Below are positions 15,809 through 24,336 of a stretch of DNA of 64,000 nucleotides, piece after piece. The position numbers and the translations under genes are program-made. The DNA is from Haladaptatus sp. DJG-WS-42. GTDB lineage: Archaea > Halobacteriota > Halobacteria > Halobacteriales > Halococcaceae. The DNA lies in contig NZ_CP147243.1 of the NCBI RefSeq assembly GCF_037198285.1, positions 620,001 through 684,000 of the forward strand. Direction: 5' to 3'. Every line of letters starts with the position of its first letter. Positions within the stretch are counted from its first letter, which is position 1. The notes below the pieces were generated by a model. It worked only from the letters and a program-made list of their open reading frames with translations. It was not told the DNA's origin and did not search any database.

Positions 15809-17358
15809 GGCCGCACCTCCGCGGGTTCGAGTCGTTCAATCGCGGCGAGCACGCCGCCCATCTTCTTTTCGGTCTCTTCGTACTCGCTTGCGGGATCTGA
15901 GTCGGCGACGATGCCCGCACCGGCTTGAATCGTCAGGCGGTCTGGGTCGCCGTGTTCGATGGTCGCGGTGCGGATGACGATGGCGAAGTCGGTGTCGCCC
16001 GTCCACGAGTAGTAGCCGACGCCGCCGCCGTAGAGGCCGCGTGGCCCGGCTTCTAACTCGTGAATAATCTCCATCGCTCGCACCTTTGGCGCACCAGAGA
16101 GCGTCCCAGCGGGGAACGAGGCTCGCGTCGCGTCGAAGGCGTCGTACTCGGGCGCGAGCGTCCCCGTGACCGTGCTCTCGATGTGCTGGACGTGCGAGTA
16201 CTTGAGGACGTTCATGAACTCTTCGACGCGTACCGAACCGGCTTGTGCCACGCGGCGAACGTCGTTGCGCGCCAAGTCGACGAGCATCGTGTGCTCAGCG
16301 CGTTCCTTGTCATCTGCGAGCATCTCACCGGCGAGACGGCGGTCTTCACCGGGACTCCCCCCGCGTCCGCACGTCCCCGCGATGGGGTTGCTCACGACGG
16401 TGTCGCCACTCACAGAGACGAGGGTTTCTGGACTCGCGCCGACGATGCTCAGGTCGTCTACGCGCAGGAGGTACATGTACGGCGACGGGTTAACCTCCCG
16501 CAACGAGGCGTAGAGCGTCTTCGGGTCGAAGTCGCCTTCGAGTTCGCGCTTGCGCGAGATGACGCCTTGGTAGATGTCGCCGTCTAAGACGCGCTCTTTT
16601 GCTGTTCTCACGGCGGCCTCGTACTCGTCGCGCGGGCCAGCATGCGCTGCAGTACAAGCGAACGTCCCGGGTTCGACTGGCGTGGCGTCTTGCAGACGCG
16701 TTTCGACTGCATCTGCTTCGGCGGTAAGCGCGTCGTAGAGGTCACCGGCGTCGGTGTCGGGGGTGACGACGGGCGTGAACACGAGCGACACCGACTCGTC
16801 TGCGTGGTCGAACACGACCGTTTTCGTCGTCAAGACGAACTGTGCGTCGGGAAGCGAACTCTCCGGGCGGGAGACGCCGACCTCGTCCAACCAGAGGTCA
16901 TACACCGCATCGTACGATAGGAAACCGACGAGTCCGCCCTGTAGGTGTTGGCGGCCCGCTTTCGGGAAGCCCTTGAGCGGGAGGTTTGGAAGCGTCTCGC
17001 GCAGCGAGTCGAGGACGTCGCCCTCACCGGGGTCTGCGAGGGTTGCGAGCGCGTTTTCGAACTGTTCAACCTCCGCTCCGTCCGGGCCAATCGACACGAC
17101 GCCGTCGGGGTCGTAGCCGACGAACGAATAGCGCGCGTGGCGGTCGCTCGTCTCCGGGGAGAACGCCCCGGCTGGGTCGCTTGAGGCGACCTTTTCTGCG
17201 CTTTCGAGCAGGAACGAATGCGAACCGTCTGCGAGTTCCGTGTAGGCCGCGAGCGGGTCGAGCGAACAATCGAGTGAAACAGCCAGCCGAAGAACTGCCG
17301 GGCGGTCGTCTGCGGCGAGCGCGACGAACTCCTCGCGGGTGAGCGAGTGTGACGTCAT
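15805..17358 (-). CDS. trpE: Anthranilate synthase large subunit
   Basis: The 517-aa enzyme converts chorismate plus ammonia to anthranilate. The feedback-binding LLES motif is seen in HSFLLESAEK. Chorismate-binding-domain landmarks are PSPYMYLLRVDDLSIVGASPE, the NPIAGTCGRGGSP turn, LVDLARNDVRRV, SFPAGTLSGAPKVRAMEII and GGGVGYYSW. The conserved LLES suggests tryptophan feedback inhibition. It overlaps trpF upstream and trpG downstream by 4 bp each. Confidence 0.96.
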   Translation of the reverse strand: MTSHSLTREEFVALAADDRPAVLRLAVSLDCSLDPLAAYTELADGSHSFLLESAEKVASSDPAGAFSPETSDRHARYSFVGYDPDGVVSIGPDGAEVEQFENALATLADPGEGDVLDSLRETLPNLPLKGFPKAGRQHLQGGLVGFLSYDAVYDLWLDEVGVSRPESSLPDAQFVLTTKTVVFDHADESVSLVFTPVVTPDTDAGDLYDALTAEADAVETRLQDATPVEPGTFACTAAHAGPRDEYEAAVRTAKERVLDGDIYQGVISRKRELEGDFDPKTLYASLREVNPSPYMYLLRVDDLSIVGASPETLVSVSGDTVVSNPIAGTCGRGGSPGEDRRLAGEMLADDKERAEHTMLVDLARNDVRRVAQAGSVRVEEFMNVLKYSHVQHIESTVTGTLAPEYDAFDATRASFPAGTLSGAPKVRAMEIIHELEAGPRGLYGGGVGYYSWTGDTDFAIVIRTATIEHGDPDRLTIQAGAGIVADSDPASEYEETEKKMGGVLAAIERLEPAEVRP

Positions 17359-17996
17359 TGAACGGTCACCTCCCGTTGGGTCGCGCGGACGAACGCATGC
17401 AGCTTCTCGTGGTCTTTCACGCCGCCTGTTTTCTCGACGCCGCTCGCCACATCGACGGCGAAGGGGTGAACCTCGTCGATTGCGCGGGCAACGTTGTCGG
17501 GCGAGAGGCCACCAGCGAGGATGACCGGCGCGTCGATGTCCGCAACGAGTTCGCTCGTCCGACTCCAGTCTACGGTGGTTCCTGTACCGCCAGCGCCAGC
17601 GGCATCGACCGAATCGACGAGGAGGGCGTCTGCAACGGCGGCGTACTCTGGCACGCGCGCGTCGTCTGCTTCGACGCGCTGGATGACCGTGACGTTGGTC
17701 TGGTCGCGGATTTCGCAGACAGCGCTTGGCGAGAGCATGGTATGAAGTTGTACTGCGTCGGGTTCGACACGCTCTATGAGCGTACAGACTCGTTCGACGG
17801 AGTCAGCCATGGTGACGAGCACGCTCGTAACGAACGGTGGCGTGGCGGCCGCGAGTTCACGGGCTTCAGTGGTCGAAACTTCGCGCGGCGTTTCGACCGG
17901 CACGTCGGAGATGAAGCCAACGGCGTCTGCGCCAACCGCGACGGCGGCGCGGAGGTCGGCTTCGTTCGTGAGCCCGCAGATTTTCACCCGCGTCAT
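17355..17996 (-). CDS. trpF: Phosphoribosylanthranilate isomerase
   Basis: The 213-aa TIM-barrel enzyme performs the Amadori rearrangement of phosphoribosylanthranilate to CdRP. The N-terminal VKICGLTNEADLRAA contains the catalytic Cys, VGFISDVPVETPREVS follows, and the C-terminal VILAGGLSPDNVARAI binds phosphate. It overlaps trpD and trpE by 4 bp, so translation is probably coupled. Confidence 0.95.
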   Translation of the reverse strand: MTRVKICGLTNEADLRAAVAVGADAVGFISDVPVETPREVSTTEARELAAATPPFVTSVLVTMADSVERVCTLIERVEPDAVQLHTMLSPSAVCEIRDQTNVTVIQRVEADDARVPEYAAVADALLVDSVDAAGAGGTGTTVDWSRTSELVADIDAPVILAGGLSPDNVARAIDEVHPFAVDVASGVEKTGGVKDHEKLHAFVRATQREVTVQ

Positions 17997-19003
17997 GCCA
18001 CCACGGTCTGTCGCAGTACGTTCAGTTTTTCGAGCGCGGCACCCGAGTCGATGGACTCACGGGCGAGGGCCACGCCGTCTTTGAGGGTTTCTGCTGCGCC
18101 AGCGATGTAGATGGCAGCGCCGGCGTTTGCGAGAATGATGTCGCGTTTCGCGCCAGTGAGCTCGCCAGAGACGATGGCTTCGAAGTCCTCTGCGTTTGCT
18201 TCGGGGGTGCCCCCTGCGACGGCTTCAATTGGATGGGAGTCAAGGCCGAGGGCTGCGGGCGTGAGCGTGTACTCCTCGATGTCCGTGCCCGTGACTTCGG
18301 CGACGACGGTTTCGCCGTGGATGGCGATTTCGTCGAGGCCGGAGCCGTGGACGACGAGAGCGCGTTCGACGTTCATGCGCGAGAGGGCGCGCGCGATGAC
18401 GGGAACGAGATCGGGGTCGTAGACGCCGATGACCTGTGCGTCAGCCCCGGCGGGGTTGGTGAGCGGGCCGAGCACGTTGAAGATGGTGCGCATCCCGAGT
18501 TCCCGGCGCGGGCCGATGACGGCCTTCATCGCCGGGTGGAACACCGGCGCGAGCATGAAGCCAATTCCGTTTTCTTCGATGGCTTTCTCGACATCCGCCG
18601 GTTCCGCTTCGACGTTCACGCCAAGAGTTTCGAGCACGTCTGCACTCCCCGACGACGAGGAGACCGAGTAGTTGCCGTGCTTTGCGATGGCGACACCAGC
18701 GCCCGAGGCCACGACCGCGCTCGTCGTGGAGACGTTGATGGTGTTGTAGTCGTCGCCGCCAGTGCCGCAGGTGTCAACGAGCGGCTTGCCGTTTCGCGCG
18801 GGGTCGATGGTCAACGCGGCGTCTCGCATCCCCTGTGCGAAGCCCGCGATTTCGTCTTCGGTCTCGCCCTTGGCTCGGAGCGCGGCAAGCAGTGCGCCCA
18901 TCTGCGCCTCCGTCGCGTCGGTAAAGATGGCCGTCGCCGCCGCTCTCGCCTGTTCGATGGTCAAATCCTCGCCCTCCGTCACACGCTCGATAAATTCCCT
19001 CAT
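17993..19003 (-). CDS. trpD: Anthranilate phosphoribosyltransferase
   Basis: The 336-aa enzyme transfers the phosphoribosyl group of PRPP to anthranilate. The PRPP/Mg site is VDTCGTGGDDYNTINVST; KHGNYSVSSSSGSADVLE and LGPLTNPAGAD are further family marks. The ATG at 19003 is preferred: translation continues open upstream to 19204, but that stretch covers the promoter boxes and has no conservation pattern. It is the first gene of the operon and is preceded by TGTACA-like repeats. Confidence 0.95.
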   Translation of the reverse strand: MREFIERVTEGEDLTIEQARAAATAIFTDATEAQMGALLAALRAKGETEDEIAGFAQGMRDAALTIDPARNGKPLVDTCGTGGDDYNTINVSTTSAVVASGAGVAIAKHGNYSVSSSSGSADVLETLGVNVEAEPADVEKAIEENGIGFMLAPVFHPAMKAVIGPRRELGMRTIFNVLGPLTNPAGADAQVIGVYDPDLVPVIARALSRMNVERALVVHGSGLDEIAIHGETVVAEVTGTDIEEYTLTPAALGLDSHPIEAVAGGTPEANAEDFEAIVSGELTGAKRDIILANAGAAIYIAGAAETLKDGVALARESIDSGAALEKLNVLRQTVVA

Positions 19004-19014
19004 TATATCACCAA

Positions 19015-19060
19015 TGTACTTCTTTGTCTTGCAATGTACAAATTCGTACATCCACTTAAC
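19015..19060 (-). promoter_or_regulatory. trp operon promoter with TGTACA-type boxes
   Basis: Upstream of trpD the plus strand shows TGTACT (19015-19020), TGTACA (19035-19040) and CGTACA (19045-19050), spaced 20 and 10 bp, that is, on one face of the helix. The two right boxes form the palindrome TGTAC-6 nt-GTACA. CAATGTAC is also a direct repeat 20 bp apart. A TATA-like GTTAAGTG (minus strand, 19060-19053) lies just upstream. TGTACA is the TRP box bound by the methanogen repressor TrpY, so tryptophan-responsive repression is a good guess. Confidence 0.65.
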
Positions 19061-19251
19061 AGTGTCGCCGTTTTCGAGCGAGCGGGTTGCATGCAAGTGA
19101 TTGGAGAAGCGCCCCGTCGAGGCGGCCAAAACCCGTTGGTTCACCGTGTGGGAGAAAAACGCACTCCGGCGGCGGTGTATTCGCTCCCGATTCGAAACCT
19201 TCAATTACCCCGGCGGGTTACGAAGGAATGCAGACAGAAGCACACCAGCAA

Positions 19252-19326
19252 GGGTTCGTGGTCTAGGCTGGTTATGACACCTCCTTGACATGGAGGAGAT
19301 CGGCAGTTCAAATCTGCCCGAACCCA
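19252..19326 (+). tRNA. tRNA-Val (GAC)
   Basis: The acceptor stem GGGTTCG pairs with CGAACCC, with discriminator A at 19326. The D stem is GTC/GAC. The anticodon stem CCTCC/GGAGG closes the loop TTGACAT, giving anticodon GAC (Val). The T stem GGCAG/CTGCC closes TTCAAAT. There is no intron, and CCA is not encoded. Confidence 0.97.
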
Positions 19327-19332
19327 CTACTT

Positions 19333-19362
19333 CCTGTCGCGAACAAATTCGTGAGCGACAGG
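19333..19362. repeat. Hairpin just after tRNA-Val
   Basis: CCTGTCGC (19333-19340) pairs perfectly with GCGACAGG (19355-19362) across a 14-nt spacer that itself contains GAA/TTC. It may end tRNA transcription or belong to the palindromic material next to it. There is no T-run. Confidence 0.5.
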
Positions 19363-19379
19363 TGTTCTGACGTGAGGGA

Positions 19380-19425
19380 GATTTGAACTCGGGAGCGACT
19401 GGAAGGAGCGACCAACGTTCAAATC
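19380..19425. repeat. tRNA T-arm-like palindromic element next to tRNA-Val
   Basis: GATTTGAAC (19380-19388) is perfectly inverted as GTTCAAATC (19417-19425). The arm equals the complement of a tRNA T-loop half. The inside repeats GGAGCGAC imperfectly. Similar GATTTGAA-armed elements occur three times next to tRNA-Gly near 54 kb in this window. Confidence 0.55.
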
Positions 19426-19457
19426 AGCCCAGCCAAAGAACAGACAGGAAACGAATT

Positions 19458-19910
19458 TTACGCAGGACGAGCGGTTGTTGTTGCAGAGTTATCCTCGGCA
19501 TCGCTGTGGGTGGCAGTGACGACGGTTGGGAGTTGTGACTGCATCGTAATCAGAAGTTCATAGGTGTCTGTCCCAGTCGAATCAGGACAGGTAGAACGCA
19601 CCCGCGTGACGCCAACTCGAGTGGTCAGCGCATCGGCTTGCGTGTCGTACTCGATTGAGCGGAGGCGAGTTTCATAACAGGAGTTCCCGCCCCACAGCGT
19701 TCCGGTGATTCGTATTTGCTGCTCCGTGGGGACGAACACAATCGTTGGAAAAACTGGCTCGTCTGCGCCTTCTGCGACGATGGTAAAGTCAACAGATTCG
19801 ACCTGTGCTGGGAGTGCTATCGAAGACGGCGACTCGGTGAGGGTCGCAACACACCCTGCGCTTCCCACCACCCAAACACTGGTTAACCCGAGAAACGCTC
19901 GGCGGTTCAC
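19458..19910 (-). CDS. Haloarchaeal lipoprotein
   Basis: The 150-aa protein starts MNRRAFLGLTSVWVVGSAGC, a short Tat-like signal with a lipobox Cys at residue 20. The mature domain is a beta-rich fold with two further Cys residues (NSCYET and RSTCPDS) that might form a disulfide on the outer face. Family and function are not recognised. It stands alone between tRNA-Val and a small membrane-protein gene. Confidence 0.75.
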   Translation of the reverse strand: MNRRAFLGLTSVWVVGSAGCVATLTESPSSIALPAQVESVDFTIVAEGADEPVFPTIVFVPTEQQIRITGTLWGGNSCYETRLRSIEYDTQADALTTRVGVTRVRSTCPDSTGTDTYELLITMQSQLPTVVTATHSDAEDNSATTTARPA

Positions 19911-20037
19911 ACAGAACAGTCAGTGAACAGTAATCAAAACTGTTTGCTAAATTCAAAGACGTATTTGAGTCATACCCAGTCAAACGGGAGCACCCGTCAG
20001 GGACTCCCAGTAACCAAGAAAAACTAACAGCCCACGC

Positions 20038-20256
20038 TCAGCCCTCGCTCTGTCCACCGGGCATCAACTGACGAAACAGCGGAAGGAACACCGGAAAGAG
20101 CAGCGTTCCAACCCCAATAAACACGAAAACGGCCACGTCGCTCGGCACGCCAAGCTCGTGGAGAACCACCGTAATGGCGAGCACCACGGCGACGTACCCC
20201 CAGAACGCGATGGCAACACGGCCAAACCCAAACGTTGGGGAGGGAACATCGAACAT
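20038..20256 (-). CDS. Small two-helix membrane protein
   Basis: The 72-aa product from the Met at 20256 (MFDVPSPTFGFGRVAIAFWG) has two hydrophobic segments (AIAFWGYVAVVLAITVVLHEL and VAVFVFIGVGTLLFPVFLPLF) and a polar QLMPGGQSEG tail. The longer frame upstream would run into the promoter of the divergent VOC gene and is not used. No function can be assigned. Confidence 0.7.
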   Translation of the reverse strand: MFDVPSPTFGFGRVAIAFWGYVAVVLAITVVLHELGVPSDVAVFVFIGVGTLLFPVFLPLFRQLMPGGQSEG

Positions 20257-20406
20257 CTTGGTAGCGGAATTGACACGATGGGTGAAGTGTTTTTGGGTGG
20301 CTTCGAGACGGCCGAAATCACCACCCGCGAATTTCACTTTCACTCCGCTCTAGGCGCACGAATAACCCCGTCTCTCGCGTACCAGATAGGTGGAGGAAAA
20401 CGTACC

Positions 20407-20841
20407 ATGAGCAAGACCCAAGCGAGCCACATTTCAGCACTCACCCACGTCTCGTTAGTCGTCGAAGACCAGCAAGCCGCCCTCGACTTTTACACCGAGA
20501 AACTCGGCTTCGAGAAGCAGATGGACATGCCGATGGAAGAAGGCAGCGACGACCGGTGGATTACCATTGGCGTCCCCGGTCAAGACGTCGAAATCGCGCT
20601 GCAAGCCGTTGGCTGGTTCGACGGCCGTGACGAAGAAAAACTCCGCCCGCTCGTTGGCAACAACGCGATGCTGGCGTTCGCGGTCGATGACTGCCACGCG
20701 GCCTATGAAGCCCTGAAAGACCGCGGTGTCGAGTTCGTCTCAGAGCCAAACGAGCAAGACTACGGCACGGAAGCCATCGCCAGCGACATGGAGGGCAACG
20801 AACTGTTGTTCCTCCAGCCGTCCGCAGACGGTAGCATGTAA
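20407..20841 (+). CDS. VOC-superfamily (glyoxalase/dioxygenase-like) protein
   Basis: The 144-aa protein has the two beta-alpha-beta-beta-beta modules of the vicinal oxygen chelate fold: HVSLVVEDQQAALDFYTEKLGFE and AFAVDDCHAAYEALKDRGVEF, ending NELLFLQP. The metal ligands would be His in the first module (THVSLVV) and Glu near the end (EGNELLF). It starts at the ATG 20407; a longer open frame upstream is ignored because it overlaps the neighbour's promoter. Substrate unknown. Confidence 0.9.
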   Translation: MSKTQASHISALTHVSLVVEDQQAALDFYTEKLGFEKQMDMPMEEGSDDRWITIGVPGQDVEIALQAVGWFDGRDEEKLRPLVGNNAMLAFAVDDCHAAYEALKDRGVEFVSEPNEQDYGTEAIASDMEGNELLFLQPSADGSM

Positions 20842-21061
20842 GCGCCCGGAAATGCAGCCAGAACACACTGCAGTCTCGACAAGAAAGCCACCTTAATGAT
20901 TCACGAACACGTTTTTGTCGCCCTTGAAATCGAACGAAACAGACTGGCCGATGCGGACAGTATCGAAGTCGAAAGCACCGACGCGATAGACGCACAGACC
21001 CGCTAAAACGTTCGGGAAAAGGTATTTACCCACAACAGGTATTATCAATATATTAAAATCT

Positions 21062-22561
21062 ATGGAGGGGAATTCGCACTCGCGAGAAGGGGCACCAGCG
21101 AACATCCTTGGCCGAATTTCTGACGGCGTTTTCGGAGTGGATACCAAGTGGCGAGTAACCTACGCGAACGACCGAGGGCGAGAGATACTCAGCGAGGTAG
21201 TCGGTGGTTCGCTGTCGACAGCGGAGCTCATCGGAACGAACGTTTGGGAGGAGATCCCGGACGCGGAAGAACGCACGTTTTACGAGGAGTACCAACACGC
21301 CATGGAGCTCCAGGAACCAGTCACCTTCCAAGGCTACTTTGGCCCGCTCCAACAGTGGTTCAGAGTGCGGGTTTACCCCTCTGAGACGGGTGTGACGGTG
21401 ACGTTCCAAGAGCTTACCCAAGACCCGCAAACGGACGAGACGCTCGAAACGCGCGAGGAAGTGCTCCGTGAGATGTACGACTCGATAGTTAACCAGGAGC
21501 TCTCGTTCGAAGAGCGGGTCGATGAGCTGTTGCGCATCGGGCAGTCTGTTATCGGAACGTCGTTTGGAACGCTTTCGCGGATTTACGGCGACGAGTACCT
21601 GTTTGAGGTGGTGCGAGCGCCGGACGAGGCGATTCAAGTCGGCGACGTGGTCGACCTAGAGGCGACAAACTGTGAGTATGCGGTCGTGTCAAAACAGACG
21701 CTTTCGTTGGGAGACGTCGCCGAAGAATCGCCAGAGTTCACCGAGCGAGCCGGCTACACCGAATGGGGGATTCAGTGTTATCTCGGCACGCCCATCATCG
21801 TCGATGGAGAAACGTACGGCACATTCTGTTTCTACGACACCGAACCGCGCGCTGAGCCGTTTACCAACTGGGAGGTGACGCTCGTCGAACTGATGGGAAA
21901 GTGGGTCGAGACTGCGTTGGAGCAACAACTGGCCAACGAACGATTGGAGCAGCACAACGAGCGGCTTGAGCAGTTCGCGTCCATCGTCTCACACGACCTC
22001 AAGAATCCACTGATGGTCGCCACTGCGTGGACGAAGATGGCGAGAACAGAGCACGACTTCGAGCGCCTTGATAAAGTCGAAAAAGCCCACGAACGGATGG
22101 AGACGCTTATCTCTGACATCCTGTCGCTGACTCGCGCAGGCCAGCAGATGGACACCCTCGCCTTGTGTGACGTAGAGCGTCTCAGCCGCCAGGCGTGGGC
22201 GCTCGTACCAACCGCGGACGCCGAACTCACCATCGAAGACGAGTTCACTATTCCAGCAGCCGAAACCCGGCTACAACAGCTGCTAGAGAACCTGTTTCGG
22301 AACGCGGTGACTCACGGCGGCGGTGCGGTTACCATCCGAGTCGGAGAGCTGCCGGACGGGTTTTTCGTCGAGGACACCGGCTCAGGTATCGACCCTGCTG
22401 AACTCGACTCGGTGTTCGAGTTTGGCTACTCAACGTCAGCAGAGGGAACCGGGCAGGGGTTGAATATCGTCGAACGAGTTGCCGAGGCGCACGGCTGGGC
22501 TGTGGCGGTAACGACTGGAACAGACGGCGGAGCACGCTTCGAGTTTGGGAACGTCCAGTAA
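21062..22561 (+). CDS. PAS-GAF sensor histidine kinase
   Basis: The 499-aa soluble sensor has a PAS domain (about 12-118), a GAF domain (about 140-290), a coiled helix, then a kinase core. The phospho-acceptor is His311 in SIVSHDLKNPL. The N box is ENLFRNAVTHGG (409-420), the G1 box is DTGSGI (438-443) and the G2 box is GTGQGLNIV (462-470). No membrane segment is present, so it senses an internal signal. No response-regulator gene lies beside it, as is common for orphan kinases in haloarchaea. An AT-rich stretch (21043-21057) precedes the ATG. Confidence 0.94.
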   Translation: MEGNSHSREGAPANILGRISDGVFGVDTKWRVTYANDRGREILSEVVGGSLSTAELIGTNVWEEIPDAEERTFYEEYQHAMELQEPVTFQGYFGPLQQWFRVRVYPSETGVTVTFQELTQDPQTDETLETREEVLREMYDSIVNQELSFEERVDELLRIGQSVIGTSFGTLSRIYGDEYLFEVVRAPDEAIQVGDVVDLEATNCEYAVVSKQTLSLGDVAEESPEFTERAGYTEWGIQCYLGTPIIVDGETYGTFCFYDTEPRAEPFTNWEVTLVELMGKWVETALEQQLANERLEQHNERLEQFASIVSHDLKNPLMVATAWTKMARTEHDFERLDKVEKAHERMETLISDILSLTRAGQQMDTLALCDVERLSRQAWALVPTADAELTIEDEFTIPAAETRLQQLLENLFRNAVTHGGGAVTIRVGELPDGFFVEDTGSGIDPAELDSVFEFGYSTSAEGTGQGLNIVERVAEAHGWAVAVTTGTDGGARFEFGNVQ

Positions 22562-22638
22562 GACGGTTTTCGGTGGCTGAATAGACAAAATGGACCGCGG
22601 CGACAAGCGGACACGAACGCGTGTCCGAACCCGTTTGC

Positions 22639-22848
22639 TTACATCTCGTGGTGGACTGGGAACGCAATCTCCACGGTTGCCTTGTAGTTCACAATCTCCC
22701 CATTTTCGACGGTGGCCGTCCAGTCTTCGACCTCGACGCCGTGGATGTCATCGACCGACGCAGCGGCCTGTTTGACGGCTTCTTTGACGGCGGCTTCCCA
22801 CGATTCGCTCGATGTGCCGAGCACTTTGATGATTTTTACAGCGGTCAT
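22639..22848 (-). CDS. Dodecin (flavin-binding protein)
   Basis: The 69-aa protein begins MTAVKIIKVLGTSSESWEAA and has the dodecin layout of strand, long helix (AVKEAVKQAAASVDDIHGVE) and two strands. The flavin-stacking Trp is in VEVEDWTATVE. Dodecins form a 12-subunit hollow sphere; haloarchaeal dodecin stores riboflavin or lumichrome. The start follows the family length; an upstream Met would add 16 residues. Confidence 0.95.
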   Translation of the reverse strand: MTAVKIIKVLGTSSESWEAAVKEAVKQAAASVDDIHGVEVEDWTATVENGEIVNYKATVEIAFPVHHEM

Positions 22849-22986
22849 CGCCCGTTCTAGTTCGACCGAAACGGAGATAAAATGTGTTACGAACAATTGA
22901 TAAATCGGGCGTCAGTACGGTCGTCGCAGTCTCAGAAAGTGAGATTCAACAACAAGCGTTCATCAGTCGATGACCTATTTTATAGT

Positions 22987-23673
22987 ATGAACGCACGACA
23001 ATCGACCTCGACACGCCGACGCTACCTTAAAGCGGCCGGTGCGGTCGTCACTGTTGGCCTCGCAGGTTGCGTTTCGACACCCGGCGAAAGCGGAGAAACC
23101 ACGACCACGGATGCAACCGGCGACGATCCCGGCGATGACCACATGGACGACGACCACATGGGTGATGAGCACATGGACGACGACCATATGGATGGCGAAG
23201 GCGACGAGGATACGCACGCCCACGACGACTTCCAGATTGGTGAGCCAATAGCGAGTGCAACCGTCGAAATGGTTCAAGACAACGGCTATCACTTCCTTCC
23301 GCACGTCGTCCACATCGTCTCCGGTGGAACGGTGACGTGGGAGCAGGTCAACAACGTTCACGACACGGTGGCGTACCATCCGGACAACGGCAAGCCAGCG
23401 CGAATCCCGGAGGGGGCTGCTCCGTGGCGAAGCCCACTCATGAGCGAGCGCGGTGACACGTTCGAAGTGACCTTCGAGCAAGAAGGCGTCTACGACTACT
23501 TCTGCTCACCGCACGAAGTGTTCGGAATGGTTGGGCGTGTCGTCGTAGGCATGCCCGACCTCGACGCTGAGCCGGCGATGGAACCGCCACAGGACGAACT
23601 TCCGGCAGCCGCCCGCGAGGAGTTCGAACGCTACAACGAACTGACCCGCGAGGCGTTCGACCAGCACGAATAA
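22987..23673 (+). CDS. Blue-copper (halocyanin/pseudoazurin-like) lipoprotein with HM repeats
   Basis: The 228-aa protein has a Tat lipoprotein signal (TRRRYLKAAGAVVTVGLAGC), then an acidic linker with HM at residues 52-53, 57-58, 62-63 and 67-68, and a cupredoxin domain (about 82-190). Type-1 copper ligands fit His125 (NNVHD), Cys173, His176 and Met181 in FCSPHEVFGM. A Glu-rich tail (residues 195-228) follows. It is expected to carry electrons on the outer face of the membrane. The HM pentads resemble the Met pentads of the protein at 6946. The ATG at 22987 is chosen because it starts the signal peptide. Confidence 0.9.
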   Translation: MNARQSTSTRRRYLKAAGAVVTVGLAGCVSTPGESGETTTTDATGDDPGDDHMDDDHMGDEHMDDDHMDGEGDEDTHAHDDFQIGEPIASATVEMVQDNGYHFLPHVVHIVSGGTVTWEQVNNVHDTVAYHPDNGKPARIPEGAAPWRSPLMSERGDTFEVTFEQEGVYDYFCSPHEVFGMVGRVVVGMPDLDAEPAMEPPQDELPAAAREEFERYNELTREAFDQHE

Positions 23674-23685
23674 CGCACACCACTC

Positions 23686-23829
23686 TTACGCGATGGTGTA
23701 GCGGTCGAAGCGACGAACCGCGCTTTTGTACCCAAAGGCGGCGAGCATCGAGATCGCGAGAAGCGTGCCAGCATAGCCGCCCGACTGTATCGCAATGAGC
23801 GACGTTGCGTCGATTGCGCGAGAGGGCAT
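23686..23829 (-). CDS. Possible 47-aa membrane micro-protein
   Basis: ATG at 23829 and TAA at 23686-23688 frame 47 residues: a short polar start, one hydrophobic helix (GGYAGTLLAISMLAAFGY) and a basic end (KSAVRRFDRYTIA). It fills the gap between the blue-copper gene (convergent, 12 bp) and crcB (divergent). The positive-inside pattern fits a single-pass membrane protein. No family recognised. Confidence 0.5.
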   Translation of the reverse strand: MPSRAIDATSLIAIQSGGYAGTLLAISMLAAFGYKSAVRRFDRYTIA

Positions 23830-23931
23830 TTGCGATACAACACCGTAATACAGGCATCCACTTGACAGTATTTAGTGAGCTATCAACTTCACTACACCCT
23901 TATACCCGACTCGCACAACTCACGTAGGTGT

Positions 23932-24336
23932 ATGAGTCGAGACCACCCGCTCGCCACGGTTGAAGCCCTGTCGCTCATCGCGCTCGGTGGGTTCGCCGGG
24001 GCAACCCTTCGCTACGCGACGAGTACGGTGCTCCCGGGGCTTTCGGGAACCCTCGTCGTGAACGTCGTGGGGAGTCTGTTGCTCGGTTTTTTCGTCTACG
24101 AACAGCGGTTTCTCGGTGTCTTTTCTGGGCCGATGCGCCTCGCTATCACGACCGGGTTTCTCTCCTCGCTCACGACGTACTCGACGTTCGCAGTGCAGAC
24201 GGCGCTATCGCCCGAACTCGCGCTCCTAAACGTCGTGGCAAACTACGCGCTTGGCTTTACCGCGGTGTTCGTCGGACGACTGCTCGCAAAATCACTGCCC
24301 GGCGCGAGTGTCGGGACGCCGGAGGTCGAGTCGTGA
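23932..24336 (+). CDS. crcB: Fluoride channel CrcB/Fluc, subunit 1
   Basis: The 134-aa membrane protein has four hydrophobic segments. The family marks are GGFAGATLRYATS, NVVGSLLLGFF (pore Asn) and GFLSSLTTYSTFAVQT. Fluc channels export fluoride and work as antiparallel dimers. It is followed by a second copy with a 4-bp overlap, so a heterodimer is likely. A longer open frame begins at 23875, but the ATG at 23932 fits the family. Confidence 0.93.
   Translation: MSRDHPLATVEALSLIALGGFAGATLRYATSTVLPGLSGTLVVNVVGSLLLGFFVYEQRFLGVFSGPMRLAITTGFLSSLTTYSTFAVQTALSPELALLNVVANYALGFTAVFVGRLLAKSLPGASVGTPEVES

Noticed and set aside
20896-21006. 36-codon plus-strand frame before the histidine kinase
   Set aside because: No family resemblance, only moderate G/C third positions, and a competing minus-strand frame; neither could be supported as a gene.
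23880-23931. Fluoride riboswitch upstream of crcB
   Set aside because: Only about 100 bp separate the divergent starts and no crcB-motif pseudoknot pattern was recognised.
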